Part shown: piece by piece, positions 6,783 to 14,077 of the stretch
Numbering within the stretch: position 1 is the first letter of the stretch
Layout: each line of letters begins with the position of its first letter
DNA from: CAYLPU01 sp964385635
GTDB taxonomy: Bacteria > Chloroflexota > Anaerolineae > B4-G1
Direction: 5' to 3'
NCBI GenBank assembly: GCA_964385635.1
Contig: CAYLPU010000080.1
Location: 1-23,747 of the forward strand
Length of the DNA stretch: 23,747 nucleotides
Program-made: the position numbers and the translations under genes
The notes under the pieces: generated by a model
What the model was told of the DNA's origin: nothing
Seen by the model: the letters and a program-made list of their open reading frames with translations, nothing else
Databases searched by the model: none

Positions 6783-7019
6783 TCACTCATTGCCCGTCCA
6801 GAACTCCTCTGGTAGTGACTCATTGAAGTCATCGCTAATCCAGATTGCCCCAGCGTGCAATCCTGCTACGCGCGGTGTGGTGAGCAGTGCAATTGGCGCC
6901 AAGCGGGCAATCGGTGTGCCGCCTTCCGCAAAGATGATTTCTGTGCCTGCGGCCACCAAAGGCAACAACTCTTTCAAAGATGTCTGTGCTTCGCGCACAT
7001 CAATTGTTTTCGTCAACAT
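6783..7019 (-). CDS. Phd/YefM-family antitoxin without a visible toxin
   Basis: The 78-residue protein shows the prevent-host-death pattern: TIDVREAQTSLKELLPLVAAGTE, then EIIFAEGGTPIARLAPI, and a variable acidic C-terminus (WISDDFNESLPEEFWTGNE) of the kind that wraps a toxin. Family members bind their own operator and neutralise a RelE- or VapC/PIN-type toxin encoded just downstream. Here the downstream 210 bp hold only a palindromic element and a hairpin, so the toxin gene is absent. GGAG precedes the ATG at a good distance. The gene starts 25 bp after nuoN on the same strand and may be read through from it. It is either a relic or acts on a distant toxin. Confidence 0.75.
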   Translation of the reverse strand: MLTKTIDVREAQTSLKELLPLVAAGTEIIFAEGGTPIARLAPIALLTTPRVAGLHAGAIWISDDFNESLPEEFWTGNE

Positions 7020-7044
7020 CGCTCTCCTGCTTCCTGTGTCTTAC

Positions 7045-8523
7045 CTACCCCCCAAAGAAAACCGCAGCACCGCTCTGCAACAACCCCAGAAACGGCGTTG
7101 GGTAGAACCCCAGCGCGAACACCCCTATTATAGTCAATCCCAAGACAACCGCAAGTGAGCTTGCTACCGGAAGCATGCCGGCCTCCCTGGGCGGTGCGAT
7201 GTACATAGCACGGATGACCTTCCAGTAGCAGGCCAGCGAGATGACGCTGTTGATCACGCCGACGACGGCCAACCAGAGCAACCCCTCCTCAATTGCTGCG
7301 GAGAAGAGATACAGTTTGCCGATGAAACCGGCCGTCGGCGGGATGCCCCCCAGTGAAAGCAGGCAGATAATCAGCACCAGGGCCAGCGCCGGTGCTCGCT
7401 TGCTCAGCCCGGCGTAATCCTCGATGGCGTCGGAGCCGGTCTGGTTGGAAAAAGCGATAACGGCAGCGAAAGCCCCCAGATTGGCCAGCGCGTAGGCGGT
7501 CAGGTACAGCAACACTGCTGTCACTCCTCGGGGTGAGGCTGCGACCACACCGATGAGAATGTAACCGGCCTGCGCGATGCTGGAGTAGGCTAATAGTCGC
7601 TTGATGTTCTGCTGCCACAGCGCTACCAGGTTGCCGACCGTCATGGTGAGCGCTGCTAACGCCATCAGCAGCGTTCGCCAGTCCAGGGCCAGATTCTCCA
7701 GGTCTATCGGTAGTGCAGTCAACATCACCCGCATAATGAGCGCAAAACCGGCGATTTTGGGCCCCACTGAGAGGAACGCTGTGACAGGAGTCGGTGCACC
7801 CTCGTAGGCGTCCGGGGCCCACTGATGGAAGGGCACTGCTGCCACCTTGAACGCGAACCCTGCCGCCATCATGATCAGTGCCGGGAGGATGATCGGCCGC
7901 AACGTGCGCTCTGTCTCTCTCAGGGCTGCCGCGATACCGATCAGGTCCGTGGAGCCAGTCAGTCCGTAGAACCACGACATACCATAGAGCATCACCGCCG
8001 AAAGGGCCGCGCCGTACAGGAAATACTTGATCGCCGCCTCGGTAGAGCGCCGATCATCGCGCAGGTAGCCGGTGAGGATGTACGAGGTGATGCTGAGGAA
8101 ATCGAAGGCCAGGAAGATCATGATCAGGTTGATCGCCGTGCCCAGCAGGCAGATCGCCAGAGTAGAGAAGAGCAACAGAGCATAGAACTCACCCTGGTGC
8201 CGGCTGCGGGTTCGAATGTAGACGTCGGAGGCGAGGACCACTAACCCCATCGCCATCAGTGCGACCATCTTGACCACCAATGCGAAGGGGTCACAGGAAA
8301 GCACGAAGAGCACCCGCGTGTTGCAGCCCCAGAGTGTAATCGTGGCGATCAGCGCGCCGGCCAGTCCTGCCAGCGCGGCGTAAGGTAGCCAACGTTTCTC
8401 ATCCTGGCGCGGGCGGACCGCATCCAGTCCCAGGACGAGCAGACCGGCCAACAGGAGCACCAACTCTGGCGAGAGCAGCCATAGTGTCTGCCACAGTGTG
8501 AGTGTCGGTTCTCCAGAATCCAA
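7045..8523 (-). CDS. nuoN: NADH-quinone oxidoreductase subunit N
   Basis: This 492-residue antiporter-like membrane subunit of complex I has about 14 hydrophobic helices. Family landmarks include FDFLSITSYILTGYLRDDRRSTEAAIKYFLYGA, FKVAAVPFHQWAPDAYEGAPTPVTAFLSVGPK and LLAYSSIAQAGYILIG. These hold the Lys residues and the broken-helix regions used in proton or ion translocation. The start codon is TTG (8523-8521), supported by AGGAGG 7 nt upstream. It is the last nuo gene here, 12 bp after nuoM, so the four genes are one transcription unit. Length is normal for the family and no key segment is missing. Confidence 0.95.
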   Translation of the reverse strand: MDSGEPTLTLWQTLWLLSPELVLLLAGLLVLGLDAVRPRQDEKRWLPYAALAGLAGALIATITLWGCNTRVLFVLSCDPFALVVKMVALMAMGLVVLASDVYIRTRSRHQGEFYALLLFSTLAICLLGTAINLIMIFLAFDFLSITSYILTGYLRDDRRSTEAAIKYFLYGAALSAVMLYGMSWFYGLTGSTDLIGIAAALRETERTLRPIILPALIMMAAGFAFKVAAVPFHQWAPDAYEGAPTPVTAFLSVGPKIAGFALIMRVMLTALPIDLENLALDWRTLLMALAALTMTVGNLVALWQQNIKRLLAYSSIAQAGYILIGVVAASPRGVTAVLLYLTAYALANLGAFAAVIAFSNQTGSDAIEDYAGLSKRAPALALVLIICLLSLGGIPPTAGFIGKLYLFSAAIEEGLLWLAVVGVINSVISLACYWKVIRAMYIAPPREAGMLPVASSLAVVLGLTIIGVFALGFYPTPFLGLLQSGAAVFFGG

Positions 8524-8535
8524 CGTCTGTCCTCC

Positions 8536-10065
8536 TTACGGCAACCCGTTCAGCAGAGCCGTCACCGAGGCATTGAACATATCCAGCAGGGGAGTGGGAT
8601 AGAAGCCGAGGAAAACCATGATCGCCACCAGTGGCCACAGCGTCACCTTCTCCCACCATTCCATGTCAGGCAACTCGCCCCACCTCTCTTTATCAAGCGT
8701 GCCCAGGAAGATATGCTGCACGATCTTCCACAGGATACAAGCCGCCGTGAAGACCACGCCCAGTATGCCGATGAGAGCCGCGATGGGAATGAAGCGCACC
8801 GCACCCCGGAAGACGAAGAACTCGCTCCAGAAGCCGCACAGCCCTGGCAGTCCCAGCGAGGCGAAGCCGGTCACCATCATGATACTATAGTAATAGGGCA
8901 TCTGAGTAGCCAGCCCGCCGAAGGCTTTCAGGTCGCGGGTGTGGGTCCGCTCGTAGAGGATGCCCACCAGGAAAAACAGCCCGCCGGTGATGATGCCGTG
9001 CGTGAACATCTGCATCGCCGCGCCGCTGAGCCCCGCCGCTGCCGCGTTGAGGGCTTCCTGAGTGTCCAGCATCCCGTAACCGGCCGCAGCCGCACATACT
9101 CCCAGCGTGACGTATCCCATGTGCGCCACCGAGGAATAGGCGACCAGTCGTTTAAGGTTCCACTGCGCCATGCACACCAGTGCCCCGTAGACAATACTCA
9201 TTATTACCATGACGGGGATAATAGGCATCTGCACGACGAAATAATGGAACGGCCCAGGGAAGAGCGGCAACGCGATGCGGATCAGTCCGTAGGCTCCCAG
9301 TTTCAGCAGGATTCCCGCCAGCATGACACTGCCCGCCGTTGGCGCTTCGGTGTGGGCATCCGGCAGCCAGGTGTGGAAAGGAAAGGAGGATATCTTGATG
9401 GCAAAGGCGATGAAGAAGGCCCAGAAAGCCACGCTGGCCCAGGTGAAGTTACCGGCGAAAGGTCTGGCCACTGCTGCCTCCATAATCTCGAAGGTACCGG
9501 TCTGGAAATAGACGCCGATGATAGCCAGCAACATAGCCACACCGCCCACCAGGGTGTAAAGGAAGAACTTGATGGCCGCGTATTCCCGCCGTTCCCCGCC
9601 CCACACACCGATGAGCAGAAACACCGGCACCAGGCATATCTCCCAGAAGACGTAGAACAGCACCAGGTCGAGGGAGAGGAAGACGCCAAACATGCCCATC
9701 TCCAGCAGGAGGAACAGGAGGTAGTATTCCTTGACCCGTGTCTCAATGGTTCGGGCGGAGTAGAACAGCGAGAGAGTCGTCAGCAGGGCGGTCAGAAAGA
9801 GCATCGGCGCGCTGAGACCATCTGCCCCGAGATTGTACCAGATATTGAAAACCGGGATCCAGGGGTACCGCTCTGTGTATTGCATCTCGCCAGCCCCCGC
9901 CTGCGCCACACCCACCCAGATGATGGTTGTGAGGATGAGCGTCAGGAAAGCAAACGCGATCCCTACCCGCCGAATTGTCCTCACGTCCTCTCGCGGGATG
10001 ACCATAATCAGTAGTGCGCCCACCAGCGGGGCAAAGAGGATAACGCTCAGGATTGGGAAGTTCAC
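8536..10065 (-). CDS. nuoM: NADH-quinone oxidoreductase subunit M
   Basis: The 509-residue protein is one of three antiporter-like pumping modules of the complex I membrane arm. Recognisable blocks are FYVFWEICLVPVFLLIGVWG (with the conserved Glu), AIKFFLYTLVGGVAMLLAI, FAIKISSFPFHTWLPDAHTE followed by APTAGSVMLAGILLKLGAYG, and KRLVAYSSVAHMGYVTLG. The C-terminal GILYERTHTRDLKAFGGLA block is also typical. The start codon is GTG (10065-10063) with GGAG upstream. It lies between nuoL (17 bp gap) and nuoN (12 bp gap). I see no truncation or frameshift. Confidence 0.95.
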   Translation of the reverse strand: MNFPILSVILFAPLVGALLIMVIPREDVRTIRRVGIAFAFLTLILTTIIWVGVAQAGAGEMQYTERYPWIPVFNIWYNLGADGLSAPMLFLTALLTTLSLFYSARTIETRVKEYYLLFLLLEMGMFGVFLSLDLVLFYVFWEICLVPVFLLIGVWGGERREYAAIKFFLYTLVGGVAMLLAIIGVYFQTGTFEIMEAAVARPFAGNFTWASVAFWAFFIAFAIKISSFPFHTWLPDAHTEAPTAGSVMLAGILLKLGAYGLIRIALPLFPGPFHYFVVQMPIIPVMVIMSIVYGALVCMAQWNLKRLVAYSSVAHMGYVTLGVCAAAAGYGMLDTQEALNAAAAGLSGAAMQMFTHGIITGGLFFLVGILYERTHTRDLKAFGGLATQMPYYYSIMMVTGFASLGLPGLCGFWSEFFVFRGAVRFIPIAALIGILGVVFTAACILWKIVQHIFLGTLDKERWGELPDMEWWEKVTLWPLVAIMVFLGFYPTPLLDMFNASVTALLNGLP

Positions 10066-10082
10066 AGCACGCTCTCCTTATA

Positions 10083-12461
10083 TCAGATTTGCAAGAATAG
10101 GATCACAAAGAACGTCGCCACCAACGCCAGCACCATCAGGAATGCCAGCAGCAGGTAGTCCTGCACCCTACCGGTCTGGGTTGGGCGGATGAACCGCCCG
10201 CCAGCCTGGATCGTGTCTCCAACGCCGTTCACCGCGCCATCTATCACCTTGAGGTCAACGACGTTGCTCAGGTCTGAGAGCCTCCGCGTGCCCAGTCCGG
10301 TCAGGTCCACCAGGCGATCCACGACACGCAGGTCGAGGATACCACTGACCTCGGAGATGCCCCTTCCGGCGCGGCCTGCCAGGTTGACCAACGCATCCAC
10401 GATGTTGGCATCGAGCCAATCGCTGACCCGGGATACGGATCGCCCGAAGCGTCCGGCCAGGTTCACCAGTCCATCTACCACACCGTGGTCAAATGCATAG
10501 AACAGGTCGGCCAACAGGATAGAGCCGCGTATGAAGGTGGCCTGATAGATCTCGTCGAAGTAGAAGCGGTCGCGCATGGCCTCGTAGAGCCAGCCCAGCC
10601 ATACCTTGCGCATCGTCCCCTCCACCCGGTCCATCTCACCAGCCTGCATCGGCTTCCAGCCGTAGACCAGCCAGCCCAATCCCAGACCGCCTAACGCGAA
10701 GATGAGACCCATTGCCAGGGGCTGCCACACGAACCCGTGCACCGCCTTCGACATGTGCCCGACCACCTTTGCCGCGTGCTCCGCCGCATGGCCCGCCTCA
10801 ATCGTTGAACCGACGAAGTAGTGAAACCAGTTGGGAATCAACCCGCCGATGACCGGGAAATGCTCCGGGATACCGGCCCAGCCCAGGCTTATAGCGAAGA
10901 CCGCCAGGATGATCAACGGCACGGTCATCGAGGGCACACTCTCCGGAACATGCTCGGCAGCATTGGTGCGCGACTGCCCAAAGAAGACCATACAGATCTG
11001 CCGCATGGTGTAGAAAGCGGTCAGGCCGGCAGCCGCAGCCAGTACCCAGAAGACGACAGGAAACGACTCGTAAGCCTGCGCCAGGATTTCGCCCTTCGAC
11101 CAGAAGCCAGCGGTGACGAGCGGGAAACCGGAGAGTGCCAGGCCGCCGATGAGGAACGTCCAGAAGGTGCGCGGCATGCGCTTCGCCAGCCCCCCCATAT
11201 TCCTCATGTCGTTTGGATCGAATTCTTCGTGTGGGTTGGCTGTCACCCGACCCCCCACTGCGTGGGGGGCTTGTTCGTGGTGCTTGTTCTCATTCTCACG
11301 GGCGTGATGGTGTCCGCGTTGCATGCCGTGGATCACCGACCCCGCACCCAGGAACAGCAGCGCCTTGAAGAAGGCGTGGATAATCAGGTGGAACGCGCCG
11401 GCCACGTAGGCTCCAATGCCCAGCGCGGCGACCATGTAGCCCAACTGGCTGATGGTGGAGAAGGCCAGCACCCGCTTGATGTCGTTCTGCGCGACGGCGA
11501 TGATGGACGAAAAGATGGCAGTGAAGATGCCGATGGCTGCCACAACCGTCATCTGGAGACCCCCCTCAACCGCCGCGAAGAGCGGAAAGGTACGCACCAC
11601 CAGGAAGACGCCGGCCGAGACCATCGTCGCGGCGTGAATGAGGGCCAAGACGGGGGTGGGGCCCTCCATCGCGTCGGGTAGCCAGACGTGGAGCGGGAAC
11701 TGGGCGCTCTTGCCGACCGTCCCGCCGAAAAGCAACAACGCGATCACGGCCGCCAGCGGGAACTGCGTGCCCATGAAGGGGGTGTGGGCCAGGTACTCCA
11801 GCGTCTCGGGACTGAAGATGTCTCGGTAGGCGAGCGAGCCAACCTCCGAATAGAGCAGCACCAACCCCAGCATGAAGAACATGTCGCCCACCTTGGTCAC
11901 CAGGAACGCCTTGAGTCCAGCCTGCATGGCGGATTTCTTCTCGTACCAAAAGCCGATCAGCAGGTACGAACAGGCACCCATGATCTCCCAAAAGATGAAG
12001 AAGGCCAACAGGTTGTTGAAGACCACCATGCCCAGCATACCGGTGGCGCAGAGAGACATGTAGGAGAAGAAACGGCTGTAGCGCGGGTCTACTTCGTCCG
12101 TGCCGAAGTTCATATACCCGACGCTGTAGATGAAGATCATCAGGCAGACCAGCGGCACCATGAAGAGCATCACGGCGGTGGCCGGGTCAACGTAGACACC
12201 GAGCGTGAATCGCTCCCCGCCAGCGGACAACCAGTGGATGAGCGTGGATTCGAAGGCATGCTCCCCGCCACCCACCGGGAGTGTCACCGCTCTCCAGAAC
12301 ACGATCTGCGCCAGCACGAAGGCGGCACCGATGCCGCCGATGACTAACGTGTGACTCAGCTTGCGGTTCCGGTAGGTGAACAGGGGGATAGCAGCGAAAG
12401 CAAGAAAGGGGAAGAGTGGTATAAACCAGGCAAGATTGAGAAGAGCAGTGGGCATAGGCAT
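10083..12461 (-). CDS. nuoL: NADH-quinone oxidoreductase subunit L with repeat-bearing C-terminus
   Basis: At 792 residues this distal pumping subunit is longer than the usual 610-700. The core is normal: FWEIMGACSYLLIGFWYEKK with E159, AFLVTKVGD with K190, GKSAQFPLHVWLPDAMEGPT and KRVLAFSTISQLGYM. Two features are unusual. A His-rich insertion of about 35 residues (near 378-415) sits between the GAGSVIHGM and DMRNMGGLAKRMP blocks, part of it encoded by a palindromic repeat. Second, residues 657-760 form four consecutive 26-residue units of the type xDxxVVDxLVNLAGRxGRxxSxVS. They precede TGRVQDYLL and the last membrane helix, so they lie in or extend the long lateral amphipathic helix HL known from E. 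coli NuoL. The gene follows nuoK by 8 bp. Confidence 0.93.
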   Translation of the reverse strand: MPMPTALLNLAWFIPLFPFLAFAAIPLFTYRNRKLSHTLVIGGIGAAFVLAQIVFWRAVTLPVGGGEHAFESTLIHWLSAGGERFTLGVYVDPATAVMLFMVPLVCLMIFIYSVGYMNFGTDEVDPRYSRFFSYMSLCATGMLGMVVFNNLLAFFIFWEIMGACSYLLIGFWYEKKSAMQAGLKAFLVTKVGDMFFMLGLVLLYSEVGSLAYRDIFSPETLEYLAHTPFMGTQFPLAAVIALLLFGGTVGKSAQFPLHVWLPDAMEGPTPVLALIHAATMVSAGVFLVVRTFPLFAAVEGGLQMTVVAAIGIFTAIFSSIIAVAQNDIKRVLAFSTISQLGYMVAALGIGAYVAGAFHLIIHAFFKALLFLGAGSVIHGMQRGHHHARENENKHHEQAPHAVGGRVTANPHEEFDPNDMRNMGGLAKRMPRTFWTFLIGGLALSGFPLVTAGFWSKGEILAQAYESFPVVFWVLAAAAGLTAFYTMRQICMVFFGQSRTNAAEHVPESVPSMTVPLIILAVFAISLGWAGIPEHFPVIGGLIPNWFHYFVGSTIEAGHAAEHAAKVVGHMSKAVHGFVWQPLAMGLIFALGGLGLGWLVYGWKPMQAGEMDRVEGTMRKVWLGWLYEAMRDRFYFDEIYQATFIRGSILLADLFYAFDHGVVDGLVNLAGRFGRSVSRVSDWLDANIVDALVNLAGRAGRGISEVSGILDLRVVDRLVDLTGLGTRRLSDLSNVVDLKVIDGAVNGVGDTIQAGGRFIRPTQTGRVQDYLLLAFLMVLALVATFFVILFLQI
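10182..10493 (-). repeat. four 26-codon tandem repeats in nuoL
   Basis: The units begin FDHGVVDGLVNLAGR, LDANIVDALVNLAGR, LDLRVVDRLVDLTGL and VDLKVIDGAVNGVGD, each 26 residues from start to start. The last is the most diverged and runs into the conserved TQTGRVQDY block. The heptad-like spacing of Val/Ile/Leu with Asp and Arg suggests amphipathic helices. Confidence 0.8.
11250..11270. repeat. palindromic G/C-run element inside nuoL
   Basis: CCCCCCAC (11251-11258) and GTGGGGGG (11262-11269) form an 8-bp stem with a 3-nt loop. It encodes APHAVGGR within the His-rich loop insertion and resembles the C-run/G-run palindromes at 13011, 13368, 18098 and 21187. It keeps the reading frame. Confidence 0.5.
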
Positions 12462-12469
12462 CTCGAATG

Positions 12470-12778
12470 CTACCCCTTGAGCAGATCAACGTCTTCCAGG
12501 ATGACTGTGTCGCGGGTGCGCCATAAGGCAATGATGAGCGCCAATCCCACCACCGCCTCGGCCGCGGCGACAGCGTAGACGAACAGTGCAAATGCCTGCC
12601 CGGTCGCCCCCCCCGGCTCCAGGTAGCGCCAGAAGGCGACCAGGTTGATGTTGGCCCCGTTGAGCATCAGCTCAATCCCCATCAGGATGACGATACCGTT
12701 GCGCTGAGATAGGACGCCGTAGGCACCGATGCAGAACAACGCCGCCGCCAGCAGGAGATACCACGGTAGAGGGATCAT
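12470..12778 (-). CDS. nuoK: NADH-quinone oxidoreductase subunit K
   Basis: The 102-residue protein has three membrane helices, the standard NuoK length. Family residues include the Glu in helix 2 (VILMGIELMLNGANINLVAF) and the Glu in helix 3 (VYAVAAAEAVVGLALIIA), both part of the ion path, plus the GAYGVLSQRNGI motif. Its ATG shares its A with the TAA stop of a 21-codon ORF, and GGAGG lies inside that ORF, so translation is probably coupled. It opens the nuoKLMN set; nuoJ, its normal upstream neighbour, is absent. Confidence 0.95.
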   Translation of the reverse strand: MIPLPWYLLLAAALFCIGAYGVLSQRNGIVILMGIELMLNGANINLVAFWRYLEPGGATGQAFALFVYAVAAAEAVVGLALIIALWRTRDTVILEDVDLLKG

Positions 12779-12843
12779 TACTTCTCTGCCTCCAAAGGGA
12801 TTAACAATTCATCGGCCAACTGGAAAGTGAATTGATCCAACAA
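12778..12843 (-). CDS. 21-codon leader ORF coupled to nuoK
   Basis: A TTG start (12843) preceded by GGAGGACTACG opens a frame reading LLDQFTFQLADELL and ending LEAEK. Its TAA overlaps the nuoK ATG by one base. The frame lies about 40 bp past the predicted promoter -10 box. It could be a leader peptide that sets nuoK translation or a tiny leftover of another gene such as nuoJ. The evidence is position, ribosome-binding site and overlap only. Confidence 0.4.
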   Translation of the reverse strand: MLDQFTFQLADELLIPLEAEK

Positions 12844-12885
12844 CGTAGTCCTCCGAAGATTGATTGGGAGCGCAGAACGATGGTT

Positions 12886-12915
12886 ATTATAGCATGATCG
12901 GGGTCAAAGTGCCAA
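12886..12915 (-). promoter_or_regulatory. sigma-70 type promoter of nuoKLMN
   Basis: On the minus strand TTGGCA (12915-12910) and a perfect TATAAT (12891-12886) are separated by 18 bp. Transcription would start near 12879, about 36 nt before the TTG of the leader ORF. The atp operon ends upstream at 13097 with a palindrome between, so this supports separate control of the nuo genes. Confidence 0.75.
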
Positions 12916-13010
12916 CGATCCCAGCGTGAGAATACCTGGCTAGGCCCTTAAGAACTGCGCCACGTCGAGCACGAAGATCACCGCGCCGCCCACTTCAGAA
13001 TCCTCCCGTG

Positions 13011-13043
13011 CCCCCCTCAATCCCCCCCTTATGGGGGAGGTGG
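13011..13043. repeat. C-run/G-run palindromic repeat copy
   Basis: A C-run, CTCAAT, a second C-run, then TTATGGGGGAGG form an imperfect palindrome. The CCCCCTCAATCCCCCC arm matches, on the opposite strand, the GGGGATTGAGGGGGG arms inside atpG and atpI. Confidence 0.55.
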
Positions 13044-13058
13044 GAGAAGGCGCAGCCA

Positions 13059-13090
13059 GAAACCGGGTTTTTCGGAAAAAACCCGGTTTC
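13059..13090 (-). terminator. 32-bp palindrome downstream of atpG
   Basis: GAAACCGGGTTTTT (13059-13072) pairs perfectly with AAAAACCCGGTTTC over 14 bp around a short loop, 6 bp past the atpG stop. Stem and position suit a terminator, although no U-run follows the stem. A degenerate copy of the same 32-bp unit lies at 20196-20227 before atpD, so it is also a dispersed repeat. Confidence 0.6.
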
Positions 13091-13096
13091 GTGATA

Positions 13097-14077
13097 CTAT
13101 CGTAGACGTCTGCTGCGAACGTTACTCTGCACCTCCAACACTTCCTGGGTGATGCTCTCCTGGCGGATAGCGTGGTATTGGAGCTGCAACCCCTCCACGC
13201 GTTCGTCCAGGTTGGCGATGGCGGCATCCATCGTCTGTAGACGCGCTCCCTGTTCGCTGACCATAGATTCAACCAGTGCCAGGTAGACCTGCATGGCCAG
13301 GTGTTCCCAGAGAAGGAAATCCTGGAGATCCTGCGGCGGTGTGCCCAGGATCAGATCCTCCGGCACTCCCCCCCTCAAGCCTCCCCCCCGTGGGGGGGAT
13401 TGAGGGGGGGGACGCCAGACGGCGGCGAGATCGGGGGGTAGCAGGCGCACCTCGACCCGCTGGTAACGGCCAAATGAGACGAATTGATTGTAGATCAGGT
13501 AGAGCGTGTTAAAGGCTCTTGCCTCGTAGAAACACTTGACTCTGGCTACGATGTCGCGCGCTTCGACGAAGGAGACGGCATGGGTGAGGGGGAAATACTG
13601 TGCGTAGAGCAATTCACAGTCAGCGCGGCGAAAAAACCGTTCCCCATATCTTCCCAGGGCGATGACTTTGATCTCTCTTCCCATCTCTCGTTCGCGCTCG
13701 ATAAAATCCATAGCGTGGGCCACCAAGCCGGCGTTGAATGTGCCGCACAACCCCTGGTCGGAGGTCAACGCGATCAGCCCCACGCTGTCTCCGGCGGAGT
13801 TTACGGTGAGCGAAGTCGAACCGCTCAGGGCAGGCCTCTTGGCGTCGGAGACACCTCTCCTGGAAAGATGATGTGCACCTCGCGTCAGCGGTGTGGGGAA
13901 GGTTGTGACCAGGGCGAGTTGCCGGTCCACGGCGACGGCGTACTCCTGCGCTGATTGAAGCCGCGCTCGCGCCCGCCGCCAGCGAATGGCCGACATGGCC
14001 CTGATGGAACGCAAAAGATGGCGAATGTCCTCCAGGCTCTGGAGACGGCGCTGTATCTCGCTGGCTACCTGGGCCAT
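13097..14077 (-). CDS. atpG: ATP synthase gamma subunit
   Basis: This is the central rotor shaft of F1. The N-terminal helix (EIQRRLQSLEDIRHLLRSIRAMSAIRWRRA), the LTSDQGLCGTFNAGLV core strand and the C-terminal helix (MVSEQGARLQTMDAAIANLDE) are all present. At 326 residues it is about 35-40 longer than usual. Two repeat-derived insertions account for most of this. Residues about 70-95 include RPALSGSTSLTVNSAG, which overlaps a dispersed repeat at 13807-13827. Residues about 222-238 read RPPPQSPPRGGGLRGGV and come from the palindrome at 13368-13411. Both fall in surface-exposed variable regions of the globular part, so the rotor helices are intact. It overlaps atpA by 13 bp and ends the operon, as gamma does in N-ATPase clusters. 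Confidence 0.93.
   Translation of the reverse strand: MAQVASEIQRRLQSLEDIRHLLRSIRAMSAIRWRRARARLQSAQEYAVAVDRQLALVTTFPTPLTRGAHHLSRRGVSDAKRPALSGSTSLTVNSAGDSVGLIALTSDQGLCGTFNAGLVAHAMDFIEREREMGREIKVIALGRYGERFFRRADCELLYAQYFPLTHAVSFVEARDIVARVKCFYEARAFNTLYLIYNQFVSFGRYQRVEVRLLPPDLAAVWRPPPQSPPRGGGLRGGVPEDLILGTPPQDLQDFLLWEHLAMQVYLALVESMVSEQGARLQTMDAAIANLDERVEGLQLQYHAIRQESITQEVLEVQSNVRSRRLR
13368..13411. repeat. 44-bp C-run/G-run palindrome inside atpG
   Basis: CCCCCCCTCA and its partner TGAGGGGGGG flank a second pair, CCCCCCC and GGGGGGG, around GT. The element is read in frame as a Pro/Gly/Arg-rich loop of about 15 residues in the gamma subunit. It is the best-formed copy in the window. Confidence 0.75.
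13807..13827. repeat. TGAGCG...CGCTCA repeat inside atpG
   Basis: TGAGCGAAGTCGAACCGCTCA is an inverted repeat whose core (reverse complement GGTTCGACTTCGCTCA) resembles the 797-820 repeat. It encodes residues near 84-91 of the gamma subunit without breaking the frame. Confidence 0.45.

Larger units (their letters stand above)
12844..13058. other. gap between atpG and nuo operon: leader, promoter and palindrome
   Basis: With the leader ORF and the terminator-like palindrome, this fills the 318 bp between nuoK and atpG. It holds the nuo promoter (12886-12915) and a C-run/G-run palindrome (13011-13043). It also holds a short frame ending GGAVIFVLDVAQFLRA (stop 12942-12940), which resembles the last strand and helix of CheW/CheA-type domains but is too short to name. 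No other gene is seen. Confidence 0.5.

Noticed and set aside
8713..10014. 433-codon plus-strand open frame opposite nuoM
   Set aside because: His/Gln/Glu/Arg-rich antisense shadow of a membrane protein gene; the nuoM frame is clearly real.
12892..12915. Sigma-54 promoter suggested by TGGCAC upstream of nuoK
   Set aside because: The TTGC -12 element is missing at the required distance, while a good -10 TATAAT is present.
12940..13096. Possible chemotaxis (CheW-like) gene end after atpG
   Set aside because: Only about 16 residues (GGAVIFVLDVAQFL) look familiar; the upstream frame is repeat DNA and antisense-phase atpG.
13059..13411. CRISPR-like repeat array near atpG
   Set aside because: The repeats are different palindromes without regular spacing or spacers.
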